Origin: Thermoactinomyces sp. DSM 45892 | GTDB lineage: Bacteria > Bacillota > Bacilli > Thermoactinomycetales > Thermoactinomycetaceae | Direction of reading: 5' to 3' | Assembly (NCBI RefSeq): GCF_900107305.1 | Contig: NZ_FNPL01000011.1 | Coordinates: 1 to 64,000 of the forward strand | DNA length: 64,000 bases | Part shown: positions 53,001 to 61,593 of the stretch, piece after piece | Numbering within the stretch: the stretch's first letter is position 1 | How the letters are laid out: every line of letters starts with the position of its first letter | Position numbers and translations under genes: made by a program | The notes under the pieces: model-generated | Told to the model about the DNA's origin: nothing | The model's database searches: none | Seen by the model: the letters and a program-made list of their open reading frames with translations, nothing else

Positions 53001-53930
53001 ATGAAGCCTAACTTGTTGGTAATTGTGGGCCCTACTGCTGTAGGGAAAACGTCTTTAAGTCTATCATTAGCTCAAGAGTTTCATGGAGAAATCATATCGG
53101 GGGACTCGATGCAAGTTTACCGTTATATGGATATTGGAACAGCAAAAGCGTCGCAGGAAGACAGAGAACTCATTCCTCATCATCTCATTGATCTGTATGA
53201 TCCCGACTACTCTTTTTCAGTGCAGGAGTTTCAGAAAGTGGCTCGAGAATCGATTGCCGAAGTAACCCGTCGAGCTCACCTTCCTATTTTAGTAGGTGGA
53301 ACGGGTTTATACCTGGATTCGGTTACTCATAACTATCTCATGCCAGATGTAAAAGAAAACCCGAGTTTGAGACAAAAATTAAGAGAGTTAGCAGAAAAAA
53401 AGGGGAATGATGCGCTGCATAGACGTTTGCAAGAAGTAGACCAGGCATCAGCAAAGAAATTACATCCAAATGATCAGAAACGGTTAATCCGGGCTTTAGA
53501 GGTGTATGAACAGACAGGCAAGTCGATCTCACAACTAAGTAAAAAGGGAGAGTCGCCGTATCGATCCTTATGGATTGGTCTAACGATGCCCCGGGATTTA
53601 CTATATGAGCGAATTAATGGGCGGGTTGATTTGATGATAGAGCAAGGGCTAGTAGAAGAGGTACAAATGTTGCGTCAAAAGGGGTATCAAAGGGCTGCTA
53701 CTTCGATGCATGCGATCGGTTACAAGGAGATTTATCGCTATTTAGATGGAGAATGGTCTTTGGATGCTGCCATTGAACAGATTAAAAAGGGATCTCGTAA
53801 TTATGCGAAACGGCAACTCTCATGGTTTAGGCGATCAAGTGAGATTTTTTGGTATGATGTAACGAAAAAAGGAATCTTTGAAGAAATTAAAGAGCAGGTG
53901 GCAGGAAAGTTTCCAGAGTACAGAGAATAA
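53001..53930 (+). CDS. miaA: tRNA dimethylallyltransferase
   Basis: The 309-residue P-loop enzyme adds a dimethylallyl group to A37 of tRNAs reading UNN codons. It has GPTAVGKTSLS at the N-terminus, the Asp/Ser-Met pair in ISGDSMQVYR, PHHLIDL, LVGGTGLYL and the late ATSMHAIGYKE. Its product is the substrate of MiaB encoded upstream in this window. It precedes hfq by 33 bases, the standard arrangement. Confidence 0.97.
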   Translation: MKPNLLVIVGPTAVGKTSLSLSLAQEFHGEIISGDSMQVYRYMDIGTAKASQEDRELIPHHLIDLYDPDYSFSVQEFQKVARESIAEVTRRAHLPILVGGTGLYLDSVTHNYLMPDVKENPSLRQKLRELAEKKGNDALHRRLQEVDQASAKKLHPNDQKRLIRALEVYEQTGKSISQLSKKGESPYRSLWIGLTMPRDLLYERINGRVDLMIEQGLVEEVQMLRQKGYQRAATSMHAIGYKEIYRYLDGEWSLDAAIEQIKKGSRNYAKRQLSWFRRSSEIFWYDVTKKGIFEEIKEQVAGKFPEYRE

Positions 53931-53963
53931 ATACCTGACTGATAAACATAGGAGGTACTTATT

Positions 53964-54212
53964 TTGAAACAAGCCATTAATATCCAAGATACATTTTTGA
54001 ATCAGATTCGAAAAGAATCAGTACCTGTAACCATTTATTTAATGAATGGATTTCAATTAAGAGGTGTCATTAGAGGTTTTGATAACTTTACCATTGTGAT
54101 CGATAGTGAAGGTAAGCAACAAATGGTTTATAAGCATGCAATCTCTACGTTTACACCAGCGCGTCCTGTATCTCTTATGTCCCAAGAAGATAAAGAAGTA
54201 GAAGTCAAGTGA
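53964..54212 (+). CDS. hfq: RNA chaperone Hfq
   Basis: The 82-residue Sm-like protein forms hexamers that bind small RNAs and A-rich tails. Sm1 is [29 protein letters not shown] and Sm2 includes VYKHAISTF (the KHAIST form of the YKHA motif). The start is TTG 53964, 8 bases after AGGAGG. It lies just after miaA, as in most bacteria. A terminator overlaps its stop codon. Confidence 0.97.
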   Translation: MKQAINIQDTFLNQIRKESVPVTIYLMNGFQLRGVIRGFDNFTIVIDSEGKQQMVYKHAISTFTPARPVSLMSQEDKEVEVK

Positions 54213-54235
54213 GAAATTATCACTTGGCTTTTTTC
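54202..54235 (+). terminator. terminator at the end of hfq
   Basis: AAGTCAAGTGA pairs with TCACTTGGCTT over 11 bp with one U-G pair, followed by TTTT. The left arm contains the last hfq codons. Confidence 0.85.
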
Positions 54236-54304
54236 TATTATCACCAATAAATGGGCATATGCGTATACATAGACAGAACAAATAGCCCAGATGAGGTGAA
54301 CTTC

Positions 54305-55267
54305 ATGAGCAGGAGAGTCCTTGAGGTGCAAGATGAGAAACATCGAATCCAAATCGTGTTTGATCGAAAACAGAGCGCTGCTATCTGTTCCCTTCCTGCT
54401 TGGCAAGAGGAAACGCCTGTCGGTTTAAAGAAATGCTTCGACCAATTGGATCAATTAGTAGGATTAACCCAAGTGAAGGCCTTCGTAAAGGAAATATATG
54501 CATGGCTGGAAATCGGTAAGAGAAGGCAGGCCGCTGGTCTAAGTAGTGAGCAGCAAGTTCTTCATATGGTATTTACTGGGAACCCTGGAACGGGTAAGAC
54601 AACGGTAGCGAGAATTATGAGCAGTTTGTTTCGGGAAATGGGGATGTTGTCAAAAGGTCATTTAGTGGAGGTAGAGCGGGCTGATTTAGTGGGGGAGTAC
54701 ATCGGACATACTGCTCAAAAGACGAGAGAGCATGTAAATAAAGCACTTGGTGGAATTCTATTTATTGACGAAGCGTATTCATTAGCTCGTGGTGGGGAAA
54801 AAGATTTTGGGAAAGAAGCTATTGATACCCTTGTAAAAGCAATGGAGGATCATAAGAATGATTTTATCTTAATTTTAGCAGGATATTCATGGGAAATGAG
54901 TAATTTTTTAAGCTCCAACCCTGGATTGCCTTCTCGATTTCCTGTTCAGCTTGAGTTTGCGGATTTTTCGATTCAACAACTACTTGAAATTGCTGAATGT
55001 ATGACGAATGAGAGACAATACCGTCTATCTGTCGCGGCAAAAGAGAAGTTGCGAAGCCATGTTCAACGAGAAATGGAGCGTTTAGATCGCCCTTTTGGGA
55101 ATGCTCGTTATATACGTAATTCGATTGAACAGGCCGTTCGCCAACATGCCGTTCGGTTGCTACAAATGCCTTATGCAAATCGAAACGACTTAATGACCTT
55201 GCGTTCAAATGACTTTCAGTTAGACGAAGTCGAAAAGAAAACACCTATTCACTCATGGTATAATTAA
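54305..55267 (+). CDS. spoVK: stage V sporulation protein K (AAA ATPase)
   Basis: The 320-residue CbbX/SpoVK-type AAA+ ATPase has a leading segment LDQLVGLTQVKAFVKEI, Walker A TGNPGTGKTT, Walker B GGILFIDEAYSLARG, and a sensor/arginine-finger region ending in SRFPVQLEF with FGNARYIRNSIEQAV. In B. subtilis it is made in the mother cell and needed for spore maturation. Length matches SpoVK (322). GAGGTGA ends 5-6 bases before ATG 54305, preferred over ATG 54251. It precedes hflX by 13 bases, as in B. subtilis (spoVK-ynbA). Confidence 0.95.
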   Translation: MSRRVLEVQDEKHRIQIVFDRKQSAAICSLPAWQEETPVGLKKCFDQLDQLVGLTQVKAFVKEIYAWLEIGKRRQAAGLSSEQQVLHMVFTGNPGTGKTTVARIMSSLFREMGMLSKGHLVEVERADLVGEYIGHTAQKTREHVNKALGGILFIDEAYSLARGGEKDFGKEAIDTLVKAMEDHKNDFILILAGYSWEMSNFLSSNPGLPSRFPVQLEFADFSIQQLLEIAECMTNERQYRLSVAAKEKLRSHVQREMERLDRPFGNARYIRNSIEQAVRQHAVRLLQMPYANRNDLMTLRSNDFQLDEVEKKTPIHSWYN

Positions 55268-55280
55268 CATATTTCATTGT

Positions 55281-56576
55281 TTGTTGGAAGGATGGATACC
55301 AATCGAAGGAATCGTAGAGAGGGAACGGGCCATACTTGTGAGTTGTGGTTCTAAGTTGCATGAATGGGAGCTTCGTTCTTCTTTAGAAGAATTAGCGGGT
55401 CTAGCGGAAACGGCCCACGCAGAGGTAATGGAACAGGTGATTCAGTTTCGCGATCGAAAGGATCGTGCGTGGTTAGTTGGAAAGGGAAAAGCAGAAGAGA
55501 TCGCGCAGTTAGTAGAGGATCTAGAGGCTGACTTGGTCATTTTTGATCAAGAATTAATTCCTTCCCAAATCAAACATCTAGAGGGGCTAATTGATGCGAA
55601 AGTGATTGATCGGACACAGTTAATCCTCGATATATTTGCAGGGCGAGCACAGACGAAAGAAGGTCGTCTTCAAGTTGAGTTAGCTCAGCTCCAATATATG
55701 CTACCAAGACTGGTAGGAAAGCGCAGAGAGCTATCTAGACTGGGCGGCGGGATTGGTACACGAGGCCCTGGTGAGAAGAAGCTTGAAACGGATCGAAGAC
55801 ATATCAGGCGACAAATTGATATTTTGAAACATGACTTAGAAGAAGTGCGCAAACATCGCAGGCTTCACCAAGCAAGACGAAAGAAACAAGCCGTGACACA
55901 AGTATCGCTCGTAGGTTATACAAATGCAGGGAAGTCTACATTACTCAATCAGTTAACAGAGTCGGAAGTGTTAGCAGAGGATAAATTATTTGCCACCTTG
56001 GATCCGACATCGCGTAAATTGGATCTTTCTAACGGGCAAGAGGTTTTGTTGACGGATACGGTTGGTTTTATCCGCAATCTTCCGCACCAATTAGTAGCTT
56101 CTTTTCGTAGTACTCTTGAACAGGTGACAGAAGCTGATTTGCTACTACATGTAGTGGATGCAAGCCATCCTGAATCATCAGAACAAATGAAGGTAGTGGA
56201 AGAGGTTCTCGAAGAATTAGGAGCGGCACATATCCCAACACTGATTGTTTTTAATAAAGTGGATCAAATGGTGGAGCGATCGACCCAGGATGAATTGGGA
56301 GAGCGAGAAGGCAACCGAATGATGATTTCCGCCTTTAATCAATCTGATTTAGAACGCCTAAAAGAAAAAATAGAAGAGCTTCTCTATCAACATGATTTTA
56401 AAGGGACGGTTTCATTCTCTGTTGAGAAGGGGGACTGGATTTCTGCGCTATATCGTCATGCAGAAATCTTACATAGCGAGACAGAGGATTTAGAAATTTC
56501 GTTTCAATACCGTCTCCCGAGGAATAAATTGAGCTCTCTTCCGAGGGATTTGCAAGAGAAGATGCAAATAAAGTAG
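55281..56576 (+). CDS. hflX: GTPase HflX
   Basis: The 431-residue ribosome-associated GTPase splits or rescues 70S ribosomes under stress. An N-terminal HflX domain includes GKGKAEEIAQLV, LSRLGGGIGTRGPGE and the coiled-coil DRRHIRRQIDILKHDLEEV. The G domain has GYTNAGKSTLLNQL, DTVGFIRNLPH and NKVD. The start is TTG 55281 or 55284 and no strong binding site is seen, so its translation may be coupled to spoVK. It corresponds to ynbA of B. subtilis. Confidence 0.96.
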   Translation: MLEGWIPIEGIVERERAILVSCGSKLHEWELRSSLEELAGLAETAHAEVMEQVIQFRDRKDRAWLVGKGKAEEIAQLVEDLEADLVIFDQELIPSQIKHLEGLIDAKVIDRTQLILDIFAGRAQTKEGRLQVELAQLQYMLPRLVGKRRELSRLGGGIGTRGPGEKKLETDRRHIRRQIDILKHDLEEVRKHRRLHQARRKKQAVTQVSLVGYTNAGKSTLLNQLTESEVLAEDKLFATLDPTSRKLDLSNGQEVLLTDTVGFIRNLPHQLVASFRSTLEQVTEADLLLHVVDASHPESSEQMKVVEEVLEELGAAHIPTLIVFNKVDQMVERSTQDELGEREGNRMMISAFNQSDLERLKEKIEELLYQHDFKGTVSFSVEKGDWISALYRHAEILHSETEDLEISFQYRLPRNKLSSLPRDLQEKMQIK

Positions 56577-56616
56577 GTAGGTAAGTAAACAAATACACAA
56601 TAGAAACGGTGTACAT

Positions 56617-57879
56617 ATGGAGCTAAAACATGAAACATGGATTCAGGAATTACAGTCTAAAGTAAGAAAGCAGGTAGGGCCTATTATGGGTCAAATCGAG
56701 GAACGCGTCGATATGCATCAGTGGCGCGTTCTTAATGCGTTTCGCAAACATGCTGTGAGCGATTATCATCTGCACTCGTCTACAGGATATGGGTATGATG
56801 ATGTGGGACGGGAAGTGCTTGAACGGATTTTTGCCGATTTGTTTGGGGCTGAGATGGCATTGGTCAGATCCAATATTATTTCCGGTACACATGCGATTGC
56901 GAGCAGTTTATACGGAAACCTGCGCCCGGGTGAAGAGTTGATTTATCTTACTGGAACCCCTTATGATACACTCCATAAAGTGATTGGTAAGGAGAGGGAT
57001 GGGACAGGCTCTTTGGCGGACTATGGAATTCGATATCGAGAAATCCCTTTGCTAGATGATGGGGATATCGACTGGAACACATTTAGGAAGTTTGTTAGTG
57101 CAAGCACGAAAGTAGTTGCTATTCAGCGCTCTCGTGGCTACGCGGATCGACCTTCTTTTACCATTGCACGCATTCGAGACATGATTTTACAAATTCGTGA
57201 AATAGCACCTCAAGCGGTCATTTTTGTAGACAACTGTTATGGGGAGTTTGTAGAGAACTTGGAGCCGACACATGTCGGGGCTGATATTGTAGCGGGTTCA
57301 CTCATCAAAAATCCAGGCGGGGGCTTGGCAAAATCAGGTGGATATATGGTCGGGAAGAAGAAGTTCATCGAAAAGGCGGCTTCACGTCTCGTTGCCCCGG
57401 GTATAGGGGTAGAAGGTGGGGCCACTTATGGGTATCAACGGGACTACTATCAAGGACTGTTTTTAGCACCTCATGTAGTGGGGGAAGCATTAAAGGGCGT
57501 GGTATTTGCTTCTGCGATGTTAAAAGAAGTTGGCTTTCAGACTACTCCAAGATGGGATGAACCGCGAACGGATATTATCCAGCAAGTTCGACTGGGGAGT
57601 GCCGAACTATTGATTGCTTTTTGCCAAGGTATTCAAAGTGCGAGTCCAGTGGATGCCCACATTACTCCGATTCCGGCAGAGATGCCAGGATATCAGGATC
57701 CTGTTATTATGGCAGCGGGAACATTTGTCCAAGGGGCAAGTATTGAGCTATCTGCTGATGGACCGCTTCGTGAGCCTTACATTGCTTTTCTTCAAGGTGG
57801 ACTTACTTATTCGCATGTAAAAATTGCTATTTTACAAGCGTTAGATCGAATGAGAACAACGGGTTCGCTCCCAGTATAA
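56617..57879 (+). CDS. ynbB: YnbB-type PLP enzyme (aluminium-resistance/methionine gamma-lyase family)
   Basis: The 420-residue fold-type I PLP protein has GYGYDDVGREVLERIFADLFGAE, the cofactor region ISGTHAIASSLYG, the Asp in VDNCYGEFVE and the Schiff-base Lys in AGSLIKNPGGGLAKSGGY. It belongs to the family called aluminium resistance protein or methionine gamma-lyase; the true reaction is not established for Bacillus. It sits between hflX and glnRA, as in B. subtilis. Confidence 0.92.
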   Translation: MELKHETWIQELQSKVRKQVGPIMGQIEERVDMHQWRVLNAFRKHAVSDYHLHSSTGYGYDDVGREVLERIFADLFGAEMALVRSNIISGTHAIASSLYGNLRPGEELIYLTGTPYDTLHKVIGKERDGTGSLADYGIRYREIPLLDDGDIDWNTFRKFVSASTKVVAIQRSRGYADRPSFTIARIRDMILQIREIAPQAVIFVDNCYGEFVENLEPTHVGADIVAGSLIKNPGGGLAKSGGYMVGKKKFIEKAASRLVAPGIGVEGGATYGYQRDYYQGLFLAPHVVGEALKGVVFASAMLKEVGFQTTPRWDEPRTDIIQQVRLGSAELLIAFCQGIQSASPVDAHITPIPAEMPGYQDPVIMAAGTFVQGASIELSADGPLREPYIAFLQGGLTYSHVKIAILQALDRMRTTGSLPV

Positions 57880-57899
57880 ATGGAATAAGGAGGATATAT

Positions 57900-58382
57900 G
57901 TGGTAACGATAACGGTTGTATGGATTATAATCATTGCCCTGTTCGCTCTGGGATTCTTAGGATTGATATTTCCAGTCTTGCCAGACGTCCCTTTGCTAAT
58001 GGCTGGTTTTGCAATGTACCACTTTTTTGTGGATGATCAAGCATTAGGTTTATGGTTCTGGATTATTACAAGTGTTGTGATGGTGTTAAGTTTTCTGGTC
58101 GACAACTTTGCTAGTGGGATTGCGGCTAAAAAAGCGGGTGGATCGAGTGGTTCGTTTTGGGCAGCCGCGCTTGGGGCAATTGTGTTCTCGCTCTTTCTTG
58201 GGCCACTTGGAGTAATAGTAGGTCCATTCGTTTTTGTTTTAGTGGTTGAGTGGATTCGTACCCAAGATTTCAAAAAAGCATTCTCTGTTGGAATAAGTAC
58301 ATTGATTGGTTTTATCGGTGGTATATTGGTGAAACTGATTATTTTAATTGCGCTGTTGGTATGGTTTTTTGTCTTAATTTAA
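57900..58382 (+). CDS. DUF456-type membrane protein
   Basis: The 160-residue protein has four hydrophobic segments and the glycine-rich family features FLGLIFPVLPDVPLLMAGF near the start and AALGAIVFSLFLGPLGVIVGPFVFVLVVEW later. These helices with GxxG spacing fit DUF456. Function is unknown. The start is GTG at 57900, 9 bases after AGGAGG. It lies between ynbB and glnR and is probably part of the hflX-ynbB transcript. Confidence 0.85.
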   Translation: MVTITVVWIIIIALFALGFLGLIFPVLPDVPLLMAGFAMYHFFVDDQALGLWFWIITSVVMVLSFLVDNFASGIAAKKAGGSSGSFWAAALGAIVFSLFLGPLGVIVGPFVFVLVVEWIRTQDFKKAFSVGISTLIGFIGGILVKLIILIALLVWFFVLI

Positions 58383-58409
58383 GGATGGTTGTACATGAAA
58401 AAGTTTTTA

Positions 58410-58426
58410 TGTTAACTTTCCTTACA
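58410..58426 (+). promoter_or_regulatory. GlnR box (TnrA/GlnR operator)
   Basis: TGTTAACTTTCCTTACA is a perfect match to TGTNA-N7-TNACA, the operator of GlnR and TnrA. A poorer half-matching copy (58432-58448) overlaps the -35 region. This mirrors the double site of the B. subtilis glnRA promoter and implies autoregulation by GlnR when glutamine is in excess. Confidence 0.88.
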
Positions 58427-58430
58427 TATG

Positions 58431-58459
58431 TTGACATAAAAACTGACACATCGTAAAAT
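58431..58459 (+). promoter_or_regulatory. sigma-A promoter of glnRA
   Basis: A perfect TTGACA at 58431-58436 is separated by 17 bases from TAAAAT at 58454-58459. It lies directly after the GlnR box, so bound GlnR would cover the -35 region. Confidence 0.88.
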
Positions 58460-58481
58460 GAGCGTAAAGGAGACCGTCATC

Positions 58482-58898
58482 ATGAATGATGAGATGCGGC
58501 GAAATATGCCTTTGTTTCCAATTGGAACCGTAACAAAATTGACTGATTTAACACCGCGTCAAGTCCGTTACTATGAGCAACAAGGTTTAATCCAACCTGA
58601 GCGTACAAATGGAAACCAACGCCTATTTTCCTTTAACGATGTAGAACGCTTATTTGAAATCAAATCGTTGATCGAAAAAGGAGTTAACCTTGCAGGTGTC
58701 AAGGAAATGTTACAGAAAGACCATCAGATTCTTGAGGCACACAAAGAGGTGGAAAAAGCGAAAGCTGCGGTTGTAAAAGTGAAGCAAGAGTTGTCCGAAC
58801 GAGAATTACGTCGGTTATTAAAACGCGATCTTCTACACCCTAAGCTAGGCCGTACTTCTGAAGTTTACGGTGAATTCTCGAGGTTTTTCCGTCAATAA
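58482..58898 (+). CDS. glnR: MerR-family repressor of glutamine synthetase
   Basis: The 138-residue MerR-like regulator has the winged helix-turn-helix [31 protein letters not shown] and a dimerisation helix. Its C-terminal tail ([17 protein letters not shown]) is the region that in B. subtilis GlnR senses feedback-inhibited glutamine synthetase. AAAGGAG at 58466-58472 points to ATG 58482 rather than 58458. It precedes glnA by 31 bases and represses their shared promoter. Confidence 0.96.
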   Translation: MNDEMRRNMPLFPIGTVTKLTDLTPRQVRYYEQQGLIQPERTNGNQRLFSFNDVERLFEIKSLIEKGVNLAGVKEMLQKDHQILEAHKEVEKAKAAVVKVKQELSERELRRLLKRDLLHPKLGRTSEVYGEFSRFFRQ

Positions 58899-58929
58899 TT
58901 TAACGACTTTGAAAGGGAGAATGATGGAT

Positions 58930-60267
58930 ATGGCACGGTTTACGAAAGAGGATATTTTAAAACAGGCGGTTGAACTAAATGTTCAATATATCCGTCTTCA
59001 ATTTACAGATCTACTTGGAACCATTAAAAATGTAGAGATTCCACGGAGCCAGTTAGAAAAAGCTCTTGATAATAAAATGATGTTTGATGGGTCTTCGATT
59101 GAAGGGTTTGTTCGCATCGAAGAGTCCGATATGTACTTGTATCCAGATCTCGATACGTGGGTAGTTTATCCGTGGGTTGCGGCAGGGGACTCAAAAGTGG
59201 GCGCTCTTACTTGTGACATTTACAACTCAGATGGTACTCCTTTTGCAGGGGATCCACGTGGTATTCTTAAAAAAGTGATGGCAGAAGCGAAAGAGCTTGG
59301 TTTTACTTCCTTTAATGTAGGACCAGAGCCAGAGTTCTTCCTCTTTAAAACGGATGAGAAGGGAAAACCAACACTTGATCTAAATGACCAAGGTGGTTAC
59401 TTTGACCTAGCGCCGCTGGATCTGGGCGAAAACTGCCGCCGTGATATCGTGCTTACATTGGAGCAAATGGGATTTGAAATCGAAGCTTCTCACCATGAGG
59501 TAGCTCCTGGACAGCATGAAATCGACTTTAAGTATGCGGATGCAATCAAGGCAGCAGACCAAATCCAAACATTTAAATTGGTTGTAAAAAATGTAGCTCG
59601 TAACTATGGCTTGCATGCAACTTTTATGCCGAAACCTCTATTTGGTGTCAATGGTTCTGGTATGCACTGTCATCAATCTCTCTTCCGTGGAAACGAAAAT
59701 GCTTTCTATGATGAGAAGGATGAGCTAGGCTTATCTGAAACAGCACTTCACTATCTAGCTGGGATCTTAAAACATGCTCGTGCCTTTACAGCAGTGACCA
59801 ACCCGCTAATCAACTCTTACAAGCGTTTAGTACCTGGTTATGAAGCTCCTTGCTATGTAGCTTGGTCTCCAAAAAACCGTAGCCCGTTAGTTCGTGTGCC
59901 TGCTTCACGGGGCCTTAGTACTCGGATTGAGGTGCGTTCTCCAGACCCTGCAGCAAACCCTTACCTAGCACTAGCTACGATGTTAGCGGCAGGCTTAGAT
60001 GGTATTCGGAACAAACTAGCAGCACCTCCACAAACAGACCGTAACATCTATGTGATGGATGAGCAAGAGCGTAGAGATGCAGGCATCAACAGCCTACCAG
60101 CAAACTTGTTCGAAGCGATTCAAGAGCTGCAAAACGATACCGTTATCGCAGAGGCGCTTGGTGAACATGCACTTAACCACTTTATAGAAGCAAAAGAAAT
60201 TGAATGGGATCTATTCCGCACCACTGTTCATGAGTGGGAACGCGATCAATATATGTCTCTCTACTAG
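58930..60267 (+). CDS. glnA: glutamine synthetase, type I-alpha
   Basis: The 445-residue enzyme makes glutamine from glutamate and ammonia. Signatures are [29 protein letters not shown], the ammonia-site [28 protein letters not shown] and [13 protein letters not shown]. It lacks the adenylylation-site tyrosine motif of GSI-beta, as expected for the Bacillus type regulated by feedback and by binding GlnR/TnrA. ATG 58930 is 9 bases after AAAGGGAG and gives the usual MARFTKEDI start. A strong terminator follows. Confidence 0.97.
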   Translation: MARFTKEDILKQAVELNVQYIRLQFTDLLGTIKNVEIPRSQLEKALDNKMMFDGSSIEGFVRIEESDMYLYPDLDTWVVYPWVAAGDSKVGALTCDIYNSDGTPFAGDPRGILKKVMAEAKELGFTSFNVGPEPEFFLFKTDEKGKPTLDLNDQGGYFDLAPLDLGENCRRDIVLTLEQMGFEIEASHHEVAPGQHEIDFKYADAIKAADQIQTFKLVVKNVARNYGLHATFMPKPLFGVNGSGMHCHQSLFRGNENAFYDEKDELGLSETALHYLAGILKHARAFTAVTNPLINSYKRLVPGYEAPCYVAWSPKNRSPLVRVPASRGLSTRIEVRSPDPAANPYLALATMLAAGLDGIRNKLAAPPQTDRNIYVMDEQERRDAGINSLPANLFEAIQELQNDTVIAEALGEHALNHFIEAKEIEWDLFRTTVHEWERDQYMSLY

Positions 60268-60276
60268 GATATATGT

Positions 60277-60320
60277 AAAGCTGAAATCACCTACAGCAAG
60301 TAGGCGGTTTCAGCTTTTTT
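60277..60320 (+). terminator. terminator after glnA
   Basis: AAAGCTGAAA pairs with TTTCAGCTTT, with an inner CCTAC/GTAGG helix separated by a small internal loop, and a T run follows. Confidence 0.92.
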
Positions 60321-60444
60321 ATGTTTTGGATACAGTATAAAGAAATTCTCGTAGTATAGGATGGACTAATGGACCTTTATCAAATACGGCTCTCATAACG
60401 GTAGGATGATAACCTGTCTTCATGAATGCTAATAGCTCCTTCAT
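60319..60444 (-). CDS. possible 41-aa small protein downstream of the sulfotransferase
   Basis: An ATG at 60444-60442 on the minus strand, 6 bases after the sulfotransferase stop, opens a 41-codon frame ending at 60319. Its product MKELLAFMKTGYHPTVM... is amphipathic with a balanced protein-like composition and fills the whole gap to the glnA terminator. No clear binding site is present, so it may be a remnant of a larger gene or chance. Confidence 0.3.
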   Translation of the reverse strand: MKELLAFMKTGYHPTVMRAVFDKGPLVHPILREFLYTVSKT

Positions 60445-60450
60445 TTGATT

Positions 60451-61230
60451 TTACCAACTATTATCTTGTTCAAATCCATAATGAGTTAACAATTTTCCTG
60501 CATATTCCTTAAAACATGATTTTATTTCATCGTCAAATTCTTCTCTCCAAGATCCTATTTTTCCTTTTCTAAAAGTACGGGATTTTAAAGGATTGGTATT
60601 TCCATTCATTGAATTAACCAATGAAAGCTTATCGCAGTTCTCTATATCATTCTTTAAAATAAAATCAATTATAGATAAATATATATCATTTTTAGTTGTC
60701 TCAGCTATTAAATTTTCAAATGAAATAGGAAGGAAATTATCAGTTTTTTTATTTAACCATTTGTAAAATGGATCATAGAAATGTAGAAAATTATATTTTT
60801 CACTGGTTAATATGGTTAGCAGACGTTGCTTCCTACTATGATATCTACTTGTATCTCTTAGTTCCTCTGCCAAAGGATAATTTTTAAAATATCCTTTCTC
60901 AATATAATAGACTTTAGAAATTAAGACATCTCTGGGATCTCTATATAAGTAAATCGATTTGATATTTAATTTCTTCAAGATTTCCATATACTCCGAGTTG
61001 TAAACTGCATGACCAAAAAGAAATTCGTTCATTCTTAAACTCTTCAATTTGTTATCAAATATAACAAGCAATTGTTTATTAAATTTTTCTGGAAAGTAAC
61101 AAGATAATTCATTTAGTGGGGTTATATCACAGGTTAGATTAGGAATACCCTTAACTATTTGTAATAGTAGGTTCAGTCCACTCTTCGGAACACTATTTAT
61201 AATAAATGGAGATAGTTCCACTTTATCCAT
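60451..61230 (-). CDS. sulfotransferase domain protein
   Basis: The 259-residue protein has the PAPS-binding 5' loop as SVPKSGLNLLLQIV, the 3'-phosphate motif as YLYRDPRDVLISKVYY, and the late RKGKIGSWREEF that matches the RKGxxGDWK region of PAPS sulfotransferases. It likely transfers a sulfuryl group from PAPS to a sugar, lipid or small acceptor. The coding sequence is markedly richer in A, T, Lys, Asn and Ile than neighbours, which suggests recent acquisition. AGAGGGGGG precedes the ATG. Convergent with glnA. Confidence 0.85.
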   Translation of the reverse strand: MDKVELSPFIINSVPKSGLNLLLQIVKGIPNLTCDITPLNELSCYFPEKFNKQLLVIFDNKLKSLRMNEFLFGHAVYNSEYMEILKKLNIKSIYLYRDPRDVLISKVYYIEKGYFKNYPLAEELRDTSRYHSRKQRLLTILTSEKYNFLHFYDPFYKWLNKKTDNFLPISFENLIAETTKNDIYLSIIDFILKNDIENCDKLSLVNSMNGNTNPLKSRTFRKGKIGSWREEFDDEIKSCFKEYAGKLLTHYGFEQDNSW

Positions 61231-61593
61231 TCCCCCCTCTATAAATGACGAATATCTCTCGTTCTATACATATAATTTCCAATTCATTGGGAATTTACTC
61301 CTTTCATTCTTATGAAAATATAAATAGAATTGTGATTCTCCTTCAATAAAATTGGATCTATGTCACGTTAGTGGTAGAAAATAAAAATAAGAGTGTCCTG
61401 AAGACAAGCTTAGATCTTCGATAGCTGGAACTTGGAATCAACCCTTTAAATCCAGCAAACACGAAGAACGAAAAGACGACGAAGAAGCCTTATGGGGTAA
61501 AACTCGAATGTTAGCATATTACTCTATAGGACGCTTGACTCGCCTATTGAACCACATGCTAGGGTGGGGGGGCTAATCACCCCCTCTACTCGA
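61231..61593 (-). other. 363-base gap with a possible gene remnant
   Basis: AT-rich sequence upstream of the sulfotransferase gene is followed at 61391-61573 by a 61-codon open stretch on the plus strand. It has protein-like composition (ends YYSIGRLTRLLNHMLGW) but no proper start. A hairpin GGGGGT/GCCCCCC-type palindrome at about 61564-61585 lies at the capA end and may terminate capA transcription. No promoter is clear. Confidence 0.35.

Noticed and set aside
54251-54280. sigma-E type promoter before spoVK
   Set aside because: CATATGC and ATACAT resemble sigma-E boxes, but their spacing does not fit. A mother-cell promoter is expected but not shown.
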